Source: Streptomyces griseiscabiei (GTDB lineage: Bacteria > Actinomycetota > Actinomycetes > Streptomycetales > Streptomycetaceae). From it: a stretch of 64,000 nt of DNA. Position numbers and translations under genes: made by a program. Below are positions 30,252 to 38,997 of this stretch, piece after piece. Location of the stretch: positions 1,736,001-1,800,000 of the forward strand of contig NZ_JAGJBZ010000001.1 in NCBI RefSeq assembly GCF_020010925.1, written 5' to 3'. The notes under the pieces were generated by a model that was given only the letters and a program-made list of their open reading frames with translations, was not told the origin of the DNA and ran no database searches. The number at the start of each line of letters is the position of its first letter. Position 1 is the stretch's first letter.

Positions 30252-31612
30252 GCCAGTGCTCTCCGTTCCGGATCGTTCGCCCGTGCCATCCGGCCGCGCA
30301 GACTGAAGCCGGGCTCGGCGGCGTCCTCGGGGGTGACCGGGACGCGTGCGGTCAGCAGGCGCCGGGCCGCCATGTGGTCGGCGGGACGGTTGACGGACTC
30401 GACGGCGATCAGGGCGGAGCCACGGAAGCAGAGCACCGAGAAGCCTCCCTTGCCCGCCCCCGCCCCCGCCCCCGCGCGGTCGCTGTCGCTGTCGCCGTCG
30501 CCGAGTACGACCGTTCGGTCGTGGCCGGTCGACAGCCCGGCGATCTGGAGTCTGAGATCGCCCTGGTAGCTCCAGAACCAGGGCAGCGCGTCGTACGGGC
30601 GCGGCGCGCCGGTGAGCCGGGCGGCCAGACAGCGCGCCTGGTCGGCGGCGTTCTGGACCGACTCCAGCCGGACCCGGCGACCGCCTGTGCCGTGCGGGCC
30701 GCCGTGGGAGCCGTCGTGGGGGCCGCCCTGCGGATCGGGGAAGGACGCGCAGTCGCCGATGGCCGAGATGTGCGGGTCCGCCGTGGTGAGGTGGCTGTCC
30801 ACGACGATGCCGTTGTCCGTCTCCAGGCCTGCCAGGGCGGCGAGTTCGGTGTTGGGCAGGACACCGATGCCGGCGACCACCAGGTCGGCGGGGACCGTCA
30901 CCCCGTCGGTCGTACGGATGCCGGTCACCCTGCCGTCCGAGCCGACGATCTCGGCCGGCACGGTGCCCATCAGAAGCCGGGTGCCCTGCTCCCGGTGCCG
31001 TTGTGCGAAGTGGGCGGCGGTGGGTGCGGAGACGGCCCGGCCCATGACCTGGTCGGCGATGTCGAGCACGACGGGGCCGAGGCCGGCGGCCCGGCAGGCG
31101 GCGGCGAACTCCAGGCCGATGAACCCGGCACCGATCACCACCACGTTCCGTGCCTCGCCCAGCCGCTGGCGCAGCTCGTCGGCCTCGGCACGGGTCCGCA
31201 GACCCGTCACCCCGGAGAGCCCGCTCCCGGGCAGCGGCAGCGGCCGGGGCCGGGAGCCGGTGGCCAGCACCAGGTGTGCGTACGGGAGTTCGCTGTCGTC
31301 GTCGAGTGTCACCCGCCGCCGGCGCCGGTCCACCTCCACGACCCGGCGGCCGACGAGCAGACCGATACCGCGCTCGGCGTAGAACCGGTCGGCCCGGAGG
31401 GTGAGTTCGCCTTCCGGGAGCTTTCCGGCAAGGTATTCCTTGGACAACGGCGGGCGCTGGTAAGGGAGTTCGGGCTCGTCGCCGATGACCGTGACCGGAC
31501 CGGCGAAGCCCGCGTCACGCAGCGACTCGGCGGCCTGGACGCCCGCCTGTCCGGCGCCGACGATCACGATCCCGGGTTCCACGGCCCTCCTCCCGGGGCT
31601 CACCTCGCGCAT
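30248..31612 (-). CDS. FAD-dependent ferredoxin reductase-like oxidoreductase
   Basis: 454-aa NAD(P)H:ferredoxin reductase of the rubredoxin/putidaredoxin-reductase family. It has the FAD motif GIVIVGAGQAGVQAAES, the active-site segment YQRPPLSKEYL, the NAD(P)H motif VVVIGAGFIGLEFAA and the FAD-ribose motif HISAIGDCASF. Two odd low-complexity insertions are present (GGPHDGSHGGPHGTGG and DGDSDSDRAGAGAGAG). RBS AGGAGG. It probably feeds electrons to the P450 in the same operon, yet no ferredoxin gene is nearby. About 50 residues longer than relatives because of the insertions. Confidence 0.88.
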   Translation of the reverse strand: MREVSPGRRAVEPGIVIVGAGQAGVQAAESLRDAGFAGPVTVIGDEPELPYQRPPLSKEYLAGKLPEGELTLRADRFYAERGIGLLVGRRVVEVDRRRRRVTLDDDSELPYAHLVLATGSRPRPLPLPGSGLSGVTGLRTRAEADELRQRLGEARNVVVIGAGFIGLEFAAACRAAGLGPVVLDIADQVMGRAVSAPTAAHFAQRHREQGTRLLMGTVPAEIVGSDGRVTGIRTTDGVTVPADLVVAGIGVLPNTELAALAGLETDNGIVVDSHLTTADPHISAIGDCASFPDPQGGPHDGSHGGPHGTGGRRVRLESVQNAADQARCLAARLTGAPRPYDALPWFWSYQGDLRLQIAGLSTGHDRTVVLGDGDSDSDRAGAGAGAGKGGFSVLCFRGSALIAVESVNRPADHMAARRLLTARVPVTPEDAAEPGFSLRGRMARANDPERRALA

Positions 31613-31646
31613 GGCGGTGCCTCCTCTCGTACGGCGGGACCGCCTC

Positions 31647-32759
31647 TCACGCCACCGGGCTGACGATGAAGTTGCTGAAGCCGCCGTTGCGCCGGGCCGT
31701 GCCGCTGATCGCGTCGTTGACCTGCTCCAGCGGGAACACCCGGTGTTCGAGGGGGCTGAGGTCGAGCAGTCCGGCGGCGACCAGGTCGGCCATCGCCTGG
31801 CCCTCCCCGGAGGTGAACCAGGCCGAGCCGATCAGCCGGAGCTGCTGGTCCATCATGCGGTGGACGTCGACGGGTACGTCACCGGCGATGGCGCCGATGT
31901 TGACGGCGACACCCCCGCGCGCCATGGCCCGCATGCCCGCCAGGAACGTCTCGTGCGGGGCGCCGGGGCCGAGGGCGTCGATGTAGATGTCCGCGCCGTG
32001 GCCGTCGGTCTGTTCGCGGACCCAGTCGTCGAGCGGGCCGTCGTCGAGGGAGTGCAGCCGGAAGCGGCCCGGGGCCAGCTTGTCGACCTGTTCCAGAAGG
32101 TCGCGGTCGCGCCCGGTGCCGTAGACGTGGGTCAGTCCGAGGGCGGGCGCGAGCAGCGCGGCGGCGATGCCGAGGGTGCCGCTGATGCCGTTGACCAGGA
32201 CCGTCTTGCCGGGTCCCGCGTCGGCCTTGCGCAGGGCCGAGTACATGGTGCCGATGTAGCCGAAGCGGGCGGCGGCCTCGAACGAGAGCTGGTCGGGGAG
32301 TTTCACCAGGGCGTACGCGGGGGCGACCATGTACTCGGCGAGGCCGCCCTGGTAGCGGTCGAGGAGGCCGAGCGCGGACTCGGAGAAGCCGAAGTAGCCG
32401 GCGAAGGCGTAACTGGCGCAGTTGATCGAGTCGTTGTTGCGGCAGGAGCGGCAGGAGCCGCAGCTGCGGCCCGGGTTGACGTACACACGGTCGCCGACCT
32501 CGAAGCCCTCCACGCCCTCGCCGACCGCCTCGACGACACCGGCCGGGTCCAGGCCGAAGACGGCCGGGAGGGTCGGCAGGGGGCTGTGCGGGAACCAGGT
32601 GGTCCACATCGTCAGGATGTTGGCGAGGTTGGGCACGATGTTCACGGCGTGCACGGCCACCCGGACGTCGCCCCGTCCCGGTACCGGGACGGGGACCCGC
32701 TCGATCCGCATGGGCTCGCCGACGTCGTGCATCCGTGCTGCCCGCATGGTCTCGGTCAT
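31647..32759 (-). CDS. Zinc-dependent alcohol dehydrogenase family protein
   Basis: 370-aa medium-chain dehydrogenase/reductase. A GroES-like N-terminal domain has the structural-zinc-type cluster (GRSCGSCRSCRNNDSINC). A Rossmann domain follows (KTVLVNGISGTLGIAAALLA, then VYGTGRD). The catalytic-zinc Cys at the usual N-terminal position is replaced by NIVPNLANI, so catalysis may be atypical. The ATG at 32759 overlaps the CoA-ligase stop (ATGA). In the operon it probably oxidises an alcohol intermediate or reduces an enoyl group. Confidence 0.87.
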   Translation of the reverse strand: MTETMRAARMHDVGEPMRIERVPVPVPGRGDVRVAVHAVNIVPNLANILTMWTTWFPHSPLPTLPAVFGLDPAGVVEAVGEGVEGFEVGDRVYVNPGRSCGSCRSCRNNDSINCASYAFAGYFGFSESALGLLDRYQGGLAEYMVAPAYALVKLPDQLSFEAAARFGYIGTMYSALRKADAGPGKTVLVNGISGTLGIAAALLAPALGLTHVYGTGRDRDLLEQVDKLAPGRFRLHSLDDGPLDDWVREQTDGHGADIYIDALGPGAPHETFLAGMRAMARGGVAVNIGAIAGDVPVDVHRMMDQQLRLIGSAWFTSGEGQAMADLVAAGLLDLSPLEHRVFPLEQVNDAISGTARRNGGFSNFIVSPVA

Positions 32760-34369
32760 GGTCTCTCCTGGGTGTGCGGCTCTGATGTGCTGATGTCGCC
32801 AGTCGTCGTGGGGTCGCTGGTGGAGGGGCCGCCGACGGCCGGTGGCCGGTCGGCGGACAGTCGGGTGAGGGCCTTGCGCTGGAGTTTTCCGGTGGCACCC
32901 CGGGGCAGTGCCGGGACGACGTGCAGCCGTCGCGGCCATTTGTGGCGGGCGAGCCGGCCTTCGAGATGCCGCCGGACGTCGTCGAGCGTCGGCTCGGGCG
33001 CGCCGGTCACCAGGTAGGCGGTGACGAGTTCGCCCCAGAGGGGGTCCGGGGTGCCGCCGACGGCGACTTCGAGGACGTGCGGCAGGTCGACGAGCGCGTT
33101 CTCGACCTCGGCCGGATCGACGTTCTCGCCGCCCGTGATGATCAGTTCCTTGACGCGTCCGACGACTTCGAGCCGTCCCCGCGCGTCGAACCGGCCGCGG
33201 TCGCCGGTGTGGAACCATCCGTCGGCGTCCGTGACGGGCAGCGGTCCCGCGCCGGTCCGGTACGCGGACGCCACGGACGGTCCGCGCAGCCGGATCTCCC
33301 CGACCGTGCCGACGGAGGCGGGCGCGCCCTTCTCGTCCACGACGATCAGTTCGACGTGCGGTACGGGCGGTCCGGCGGAGGCCGGCCGGTCGGCGACCTC
33401 GTCGAGCGCGGCGTAGGTGACCCCGGCGCTGGACTCCGTCAGGCCGTACGAGTTGACGACCTTCACGCCGCGTTCGAGGAACCGGGTGGTGGTCGAGGAC
33501 AGGGCCGGTGAGCCGCCCGCCAGGACCCAGCGCAGCGAGTCCAGGTCGGGGGTGGGGAAGCGGGGGTGCCGGGTGAGCAGGGACAGCATGGCCGGTACGG
33601 CGAAGGCGGCGGTCACGCCGTGGTCCCGGACCAGGTCGACGAAGAGGCCGCCGTCGAACCTCGGGGCCAGGACGACGGTGCCGCGCTCGGCCCAGGTGTA
33701 CTGCGGCAGCCCGCCGAGGACCGCCACATGGGCCAGCGGGGTGGCCACCAGCACCACGTCGTCCTCGGTCACGGGCAGCCGGGCCATGCCGTTGACCATG
33801 CTCCAGTGCAGGTTGTCGTGGGTGAGCTGGGCGCCCTTGGGGCGGCCCGAGGTCCCGGAGGTGAAGGCGATGATCGCGACGTCGGACCCGGCGGGCGGGG
33901 CGTCGGCCTCCGCCACCGGCGCGTCGGGGTCGCCGGTCTCCTGCCAGGGCAGCCGGAGTTCGGGCCCGTCCGGAAGCGTCTTCAGGAAGCCCTCGTCGGC
34001 GACGATCGCGCGTGGTTCGGTCTCCGCGCGGACGACGTCCAGTTCGGGGCCGGTGAGCTGGGGGTGGACGGGGACGAGGACCGCGCCCATCCGCGTCACG
34101 GCGAACATCGTGACGATGGCCTCGGGCCGGGCCTCGCCCCGCATGACGACCCGGTCGCCGCGCCGTACGCCGCGCTCGGCGAGGCGGCCCAGGCTGCGGC
34201 GGACCGCGAGGTCCAGTTCCGCGTACGTCCAGGTCCGGTCCTCGAAGACGAGGGCGGTGCGGGAGCCCGCGTCGGCCGCGTGGGCGGGGAGCCGGGCGCC
34301 GAACCAGGTGCCCGCCCGGGCGCCGGCCCTCCGGCTGCCGCCGCCGGGGGCGCTGATGTTCTCGGACAA
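32756..34369 (-). CDS. AMP-dependent acyl-CoA synthetase (ligase)
   Basis: 537-aa adenylate-forming CoA ligase activating a carboxylic acid for degradation. The phosphate-binding loop is FTSGTSGRPKGAQLTHDN; the other core motifs are NSYGLTESSAGVTYA, DADGWFHTGDRGRFDARGRL and GRVKELIITGGENVDPAEVE; the C-terminal lysine motif is LPRGATGKLQRKAL. I take the rare TTG at 34369 as start (LSENISAPGG). AGGAG is six bases upstream and overlaps the P450 stop codon, and no ATG or GTG is better placed. The tail (about 30 Pro/Ser/Thr-rich residues) is unusual. Confidence 0.9.
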   Translation of the reverse strand: MSENISAPGGGSRRAGARAGTWFGARLPAHAADAGSRTALVFEDRTWTYAELDLAVRRSLGRLAERGVRRGDRVVMRGEARPEAIVTMFAVTRMGAVLVPVHPQLTGPELDVVRAETEPRAIVADEGFLKTLPDGPELRLPWQETGDPDAPVAEADAPPAGSDVAIIAFTSGTSGRPKGAQLTHDNLHWSMVNGMARLPVTEDDVVLVATPLAHVAVLGGLPQYTWAERGTVVLAPRFDGGLFVDLVRDHGVTAAFAVPAMLSLLTRHPRFPTPDLDSLRWVLAGGSPALSSTTTRFLERGVKVVNSYGLTESSAGVTYAALDEVADRPASAGPPVPHVELIVVDEKGAPASVGTVGEIRLRGPSVASAYRTGAGPLPVTDADGWFHTGDRGRFDARGRLEVVGRVKELIITGGENVDPAEVENALVDLPHVLEVAVGGTPDPLWGELVTAYLVTGAPEPTLDDVRRHLEGRLARHKWPRRLHVVPALPRGATGKLQRKALTRLSADRPPAVGGPSTSDPTTTGDISTSEPHTQERP

Positions 34370-34377
34370 CGTCGCTC

Positions 34378-35592
34378 CTAGTGGTTCCGGCGTTTCCAGC
34401 GGACGGGCAGGTTCAGCACTCCGCGGAACACCCAGCCGCCGACCCGTACGGGTTGCTCCGGGTCGAGTGCGAGGCCGGGCAGCCGCCGGAAGAGGGTGGG
34501 CCAGGCGATCTCGCCGACCTCGTGGCGGGCGACCCAGGTGCCCATGCAGAAGTGGGGTCCGCCGCCGAAGGCGAGGTGGCCCCGCTGTTCGCGGTCGATG
34601 TCGAAGCGGTCGGGCTCGGGGAACACGGCCGCGTCCCGGTTGGCCGCGCCGATCACCAGGGCGACCCGGGAACCGGCCGGGATACGGACACCGGACAGTT
34701 CGACGGCCTCGGTGGTCTGGCGGGGATACATGCCGATCGGGGAGATCCAGCGGACGGTCTCCTCGAAGACGTGCCGCCACCTGGCCGGGTCCGCCTCGAC
34801 GGCCGCGCGCTGCCCGGGGTGGGTGAGCAGGGCCCAGACCCCGGCGGTCAGCACATCGCGCGGCTCGTTGATGCCGCCGCCGATGATGACCTTGACGTTG
34901 TTCTTGATCTGCTGGAGCGTGGGCGGGTCCTCGGCGTGCAGCATCGAGGAGATCACCGAGCCGTCCGGTTCGTCACGGACCCGTCGTACGGCCTCGTCGA
35001 CGGCCTCCTCGACGGCGCCGGCCGCCGCGAGGGCGCGGTCCCAGACCTCGGGGACGTCGGCGTAGTTGCTGTTGCCGTCCATCATGTCCTGCGACCACCG
35101 GATCATGTCCGCGGCCGGGACCTGCGGAATCCCCAGCAGATGGGCCAGGTTGGTGGCGGCGAAGGGGCCGGCGAAGTCGGTGAAGAGGTCGGCCTCGCCC
35201 CGGTCGGCGAAGGAGTCGATCAGTTCGTCGGCGGTGCGCCGGAAGACCGGGCTCCAGTCGGTCCTCACCCGCCGGGGCCGCGCCGGCGGCTCGGCGGCGG
35301 CCCGGAGTCTGCGGTGCTCGGGGTCGTCCTCACGGAGCATGTTGGCGCCCATGACCTTCAGCACGAGGGAGTCCTTCTCGCGGGAGCTGAAGAGTTCCGG
35401 GTGCTGTTCGGCGAAGACGACGTCCTCGTGCCGGGTGATCAGATAGCGGCCGACGGCGGGGACGAAGGCCACGGGAGCCTCGTGGCGCAGTCTGCGGTAG
35501 AGGGGATAGGGATCGTCCCAGAGATCCTGGAGGCTGATGCCCCGGACGAAGTCGTTCACATGGTCCTGCTCGTGCGGTGCGCGTGTCGTCAC
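34378..35592 (-). CDS. Cytochrome P450 with atypical I-helix
   Basis: 404-aa soluble bacterial P450. The heme-binding loop is HLAFGGGPHFCMG; the ExxR motif is FEETVRW; the PERF-type region is FPEPDRFDID. At the oxygen-activation site of the I-helix it has IIGGGINEPRD rather than the usual AGxDTT, so the acid-alcohol pair is changed. The GTG at 35592 has GGGAGG eight bases upstream. It lies in an operon with a ferredoxin-reductase-like protein and CoA-linked enzymes, suggesting hydroxylation of the growth substrate. Confidence 0.92.
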   Translation of the reverse strand: MTTRAPHEQDHVNDFVRGISLQDLWDDPYPLYRRLRHEAPVAFVPAVGRYLITRHEDVVFAEQHPELFSSREKDSLVLKVMGANMLREDDPEHRRLRAAAEPPARPRRVRTDWSPVFRRTADELIDSFADRGEADLFTDFAGPFAATNLAHLLGIPQVPAADMIRWSQDMMDGNSNYADVPEVWDRALAAAGAVEEAVDEAVRRVRDEPDGSVISSMLHAEDPPTLQQIKNNVKVIIGGGINEPRDVLTAGVWALLTHPGQRAAVEADPARWRHVFEETVRWISPIGMYPRQTTEAVELSGVRIPAGSRVALVIGAANRDAAVFPEPDRFDIDREQRGHLAFGGGPHFCMGTWVARHEVGEIAWPTLFRRLPGLALDPEQPVRVGGWVFRGVLNLPVRWKRRNH

Positions 35593-35620
35593 GGCGCTCG
35601 CCTCCCGTGGTTCCGGGGTC

Positions 35621-36790
35621 CTAGCGGTACGCCGCGAGGCCCGTGACGGACTCTCCGACGACCAGGGTGTGGATCTCCTCGGTGCCCTCGTAGGTGAGGA
35701 CCGTCTCCAGGTTGTTGGCGTGCCGGAGCACCGGGTACTCGGTGGTGATGCCGTTGGCGCCGAGGACGGTGCGGGCCGAGCGGGCGATGTCCAGGGCGGC
35801 GCGCACATTGGCGAGCTTGCCGAGGCTGACCTGTTCGGGGCGGAGCCTCCCGGCGTCCTTGAGCCTGCTCAGCCGCAGGGCCAGCAGCTGCGACCGGACC
35901 AGCTCCACCTGCATCGCGGCGAGTTTGCCCTGGGTGAGCTGGAAGCCGCCGATCCGCCGCCCGAACTGCTCGCGGGCGGTGGAGTATTCGAGCGCGGAGA
36001 GATAGCAGGTGCGGGCGGCGCCGACGACTCCGCAGAGGATGCCGAAGCGGGCCTCCGACAGACAGGACAGCGGTCCGCGCAGCCCGGTCACTCCCGGCAG
36101 GACCGCGTCGCCCGGCAGCCGGACGTCCTCCAGGTGCAGTTCGGCGGTGACCGAGGCGCGCAGGGAGAGCTTGCGGTGGATCTCGCTGGTGGTGAAGCCG
36201 GGGGTGCCCCTGGGGACGAGGAAGCCGCGGACGCCGTCCTCGGTGCGGGCCCAGACGACCGCGATGTCCGCGATCGAGCCGTTGGTGATCCACGTCTTGG
36301 TGCCGTTGAGGACCCAGTCGCCGCCGTCGCGCTTGGCCTGGGTGCGCATCCCGCCGGGGTCGGAGCCCTGGTCGGGTTCGGTGAGCCCGAAGCAGCCGAT
36401 CGCCTCCCCGGAGGCCAGTCTCGGCAGCCACTCCCGCTTCTGTTCCTCGGAGCCGTAGCGGTGGAGGGGGAACATCACCAGGGAGCCCTGCACGGAGACG
36501 AAGCTGCGCAGCCCCGAGTCGGCGGCCTCCAGCTCCCGGCAGGCCACGCCGTACGCGGTGGCGCTCGCGCCGGCGCAGCCGTAGCCCTCCAGATGCATGC
36601 CCAGCAGTCCCAGCCCGCCGATCTCCGGGCCGAGTTCGGCGGTGGGGAAGGTGCCCGCCTCGAACCAGTCGGCGACGTGGTCGGTGACCTTGTCCTTGAC
36701 GAAGTCGGCGACGGTGTCCCGGATGAGCCGTTCGACGTCGTCGAGTTCGGAGTCGAGGTCCAGGGCGTCGGTGGGGTCGAGGTGCGGCAT
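35621..36790 (-). CDS. Acyl-CoA dehydrogenase, glutaryl-CoA dehydrogenase-like
   Basis: 389-aa FAD acyl-CoA dehydrogenase. It has CFGLTEPDQGSDPGGMRT (FAD-binding), NGTKTWITNGSIADI and the C-terminal active-site segment ETVLTYEGTEEIHTLVVG with the catalytic glutamate of YEGT. The GANGITTEYPVLRH stretch is typical of glutaryl-CoA dehydrogenases (GcdH), which dehydrogenate and decarboxylate a dicarboxylic CoA ester. The start shares one base with the cupin stop (TGATG). Second gene of the operon. Confidence 0.9.
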   Translation of the reverse strand: MPHLDPTDALDLDSELDDVERLIRDTVADFVKDKVTDHVADWFEAGTFPTAELGPEIGGLGLLGMHLEGYGCAGASATAYGVACRELEAADSGLRSFVSVQGSLVMFPLHRYGSEEQKREWLPRLASGEAIGCFGLTEPDQGSDPGGMRTQAKRDGGDWVLNGTKTWITNGSIADIAVVWARTEDGVRGFLVPRGTPGFTTSEIHRKLSLRASVTAELHLEDVRLPGDAVLPGVTGLRGPLSCLSEARFGILCGVVGAARTCYLSALEYSTAREQFGRRIGGFQLTQGKLAAMQVELVRSQLLALRLSRLKDAGRLRPEQVSLGKLANVRAALDIARSARTVLGANGITTEYPVLRHANNLETVLTYEGTEEIHTLVVGESVTGLAAYR

Positions 36791-37329
36791 CAGTCGGTCC
36801 TCCGGGCGCCGATGAGGACGAAGAGCGCGACGGCGGGGGCGTCGGTGCGGTTGCGCCAGGCGTGCCGGGTGCCGTTCTGGACGACGATGTCACCGGGCGC
36901 GAGGGTGGTCTCGTGGCCCGCGTCGAGTTCGAGGACGATCTCGCCCTGGAGGAGGACGCCGTAGTCGACGGTGTCCGTGGTGTGCATCCCGGGCGCGTCC
37001 GGTTCGAACAGTTCGGCAAGGCCGGGACTGGTCTCCAGCCGCTCGGCGGCGGCAGCGGCGAAGTCGAAGCCCTCGCTCGCGTAGACCGAGTCCGGGGGGA
37101 TCACGAGGTGGATGAGCCGGGTCTCACCGGGCGCCGGCACATAGGACGCCACGGCCGGTGCCGGATCGGTGCCGTCGAAGGGGACGACCGGCTCGGCGGC
37201 CGTCGACCACACCAGCGAATTGGCGAAGCCGGGCGTGTGCTTCAGCTCGTAGGTGCGCGGGGCGGGCCCGTCCTGCACGACGGTGGCCTGCCCGGCCTCG
37301 TTCAGGCCGGTGACGATTCTGCGGGGCAT
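36790..37329 (-). CDS. Cupin-domain protein
   Basis: 179-aa protein with a single C-terminal cupin (YGVLLQGEIVLELDAGHETT, then LAPGDIVVQNGTRHAWRNRT), in which the usual G-x5-H-x-H first motif is only partly kept (HTTDTVDYGVLLQGE). The N-terminal half (GLNEAGQATVVQDGPAPRTY) is typical of small cupins in catabolic operons. First gene of the eight-gene-scale minus operon (cupin to 3-hydroxyacyl-CoA dehydrogenase) behind a promoter with a MarR-type operator. It may be an isomerase or a metal enzyme; the reaction is unknown. Confidence 0.85.
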   Translation of the reverse strand: MPRRIVTGLNEAGQATVVQDGPAPRTYELKHTPGFANSLVWSTAAEPVVPFDGTDPAPAVASYVPAPGETRLIHLVIPPDSVYASEGFDFAAAAAERLETSPGLAELFEPDAPGMHTTDTVDYGVLLQGEIVLELDAGHETTLAPGDIVVQNGTRHAWRNRTDAPAVALFVLIGARRTD

Positions 37330-37428
37330 GGTCGTACTCCTCGTCTAGCGGGGCGGAGCAGGGCAAAAGGGGCGCCCTGACCCAGGAGGCGGAACGGACT
37401 GGAGAGGAAACGGGGAGAACGTGGAGAG

Positions 37429-37457
37429 AACGTAAGCGTCAGAATTCTGATCGTCAA
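37429..37457 (-). promoter_or_regulatory. Promoter with MarR-type operator for the cupin/P450 operon
   Basis: On the minus strand: -35 TTGACG (37457-37452), 17-nt spacer, -10 TACGTT (37434-37429). The spacer contains the perfect palindrome TCAGAATTCTGA (37439-37450). The same architecture, with related AGA-N2-TCT cores, occurs at the two divergent promoters near 39.7 kb. Confidence 0.7.
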
Positions 37458-37508
37458 GGGTCTTACAACTTCACCCGAAGGCTCTCCCGGGAGCCGTCGA
37501 GCGGCGGA

Positions 37509-38048
37509 CTACTCCGGGTGTTCCTGGTTGACCATCTTGCCCAGCAGGGTGACCAGCTGGGAGATCTCCTGATCCTCCAGTACACCCATCCAGGCGTGCT
37601 CGCGCTCGGTCTGTCCCTCGATGGCCTTGTGCAGCATGGTGAGGCCGGGTTCGGTGAGCGAGACCCGGACGAGCCGCCGGTCGCCCTGCTCGCGGCGGCG
37701 CTCCACGAGACCGCGTTCTTCGAGGGTGTTGAGGGCGCTGGAGACACTGGCCCGCGAGGTGCCCGAGATACGGGCGATCTCCCGCTGCTCCATGTCCCCG
37801 AAGACCCAGAGGGTGTTCATGATCCGGAAGCCGGCCCAGGTCATCCCGAGCGGCCGGTGGACGGAGGCCTCGAAATCCTGCACGAGGCGGGCGACGAGCC
37901 GGGTGAGCTGGGTGACCAGCGCGACCCCGTCCAGCTGACGGTCCGTGTGGCCCATCTCCTGGTGGCGGGTGCGCACCTTGTCGAAGAACTCGCGGGAGCG
38001 CGGATGGCCGGCGGCGCCGACCGTGTCGCCTACGTGATCGTCCGACAC
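37509..38048 (-). CDS. MarR-family transcriptional regulator of the catabolic cluster
   Basis: 179-aa winged-helix regulator. The core is MTWAGFRIMNTLWVFGDMEQ, REIARISGTSRASVSSALNT, LEERGLVERRREQGDRRLVR, with the classic MarR wing DRRLVRVSLTEPG. Flanking helices form the dimer. GTG start at 38048 with GGGAG seven bases upstream. It sits inside the cluster between the two minus-strand catabolic units and probably binds the AGA-N2-TCT palindromes at 37439, 39696 and 39759, released by a pathway acid or CoA ester. Confidence 0.9.
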   Translation of the reverse strand: MSDDHVGDTVGAAGHPRSREFFDKVRTRHQEMGHTDRQLDGVALVTQLTRLVARLVQDFEASVHRPLGMTWAGFRIMNTLWVFGDMEQREIARISGTSRASVSSALNTLEERGLVERRREQGDRRLVRVSLTEPGLTMLHKAIEGQTEREHAWMGVLEDQEISQLVTLLGKMVNQEHPE

Positions 38049-38136
38049 GTGAGGGCTCCCTTCCTCCGGACCGCTCGCATCGTAACAGCGCGTGTCGATC
38101 TTCCCGACCGGTCGGATGTCACCGGCCGACCGCCCG

Positions 38137-38985
38137 TCACCGGCCGATCGGATTGCGCATCGTACCGACCCCGGGCAGTTCGGTGGTCAGCGTCATTCCC
38201 GGCTCCAGGTACAGCCGGGGGACGCGGCGGACGCCGCAGCCGGCGGGGGTGCCGGTGAAGACGAGGTCGCCCGGTTGCAGGGTCACGTGCCGGGAGAGCC
38301 AGGAGACCAGCTCCGGGACGGGGAAGATCAGGTCGGAGGTCCGGCCGCGCTGGACCTCCAGGTCGTCGACGTGTCCGACGATCTCGATGTCGTCGGGGTC
38401 CTCGAACTCGTCGACGGTGGCCATCAGCGGCCCGGTCGGGCTGTAGGTGTCGTAGGACTTGGCGAGGGTGAACTGGTTCAGCGGCTTGCGCCACTGTTCG
38501 CGGCGGTCGGTGACGTCCTGTCCGGCGGTCACCCCGGCGATGCCGTCCCAGACCTCGCCGGGTTCCACCGCGCGCATGGTGCGCCCGACGACGACCACGA
38601 CCTCGGCCTCGAAGTCGCACTTGTCGATGCCCTCGGCCACGATCACCGGGTCGTAGGGGCCCGTGAGCGAGCTGCTGAACTTGCCGAAGACGGTGGGCTG
38701 TTCGGGGATCGGCATGTCCGACTCCGCGGCGTGGCCCCGGTAGTTGAGCGCGACGGCGAGGATCTTCGGGGCGCGTGGGGAGACCGGGCCGAGGAGCTTC
38801 TCGTCGTACTCGGCGAGGTCGGCGTCGCCCGCCGCCCCGGCGAGCCGGCGCAGCTCGTCGTGGTGCGCGAGGTCGTAGAGGACGGCGGGGTCGGGGCCGA
38901 GCGCCCCGTCGCTGGCCTTCTCCACGTCGAGGGCGCGGTCGCCGACGATGATGGTGGCCCGGCCTGCGAGGTTGGCGAGCTTCAT
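38137..38985 (-). CDS. Fumarylacetoacetate hydrolase (FAH) family protein 1
   Basis: 282-aa FAH-fold enzyme. It has ILAVALNYRGHAAESDMPIP, the metal-site glutamates in CDFEAEVVVVVGR, WRKPLNQFTLAKSYDTYSPTGP, and the C-terminal motif GDLVFTGTPAGCGVRR. The family includes 2-hydroxyhepta-diene-dioate isomerases, hydratases and beta-diketone hydrolases acting after extradiol ring cleavage. It follows the carboxymuconolactone-decarboxylase-like gene by 12 bp and is transcribed with it. Confidence 0.9.
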   Translation of the reverse strand: MKLANLAGRATIIVGDRALDVEKASDGALGPDPAVLYDLAHHDELRRLAGAAGDADLAEYDEKLLGPVSPRAPKILAVALNYRGHAAESDMPIPEQPTVFGKFSSSLTGPYDPVIVAEGIDKCDFEAEVVVVVGRTMRAVEPGEVWDGIAGVTAGQDVTDRREQWRKPLNQFTLAKSYDTYSPTGPLMATVDEFEDPDDIEIVGHVDDLEVQRGRTSDLIFPVPELVSWLSRHVTLQPGDLVFTGTPAGCGVRRVPRLYLEPGMTLTTELPGVGTMRNPIGR

Positions 38986-38997
38986 GGGGACTCTCTC

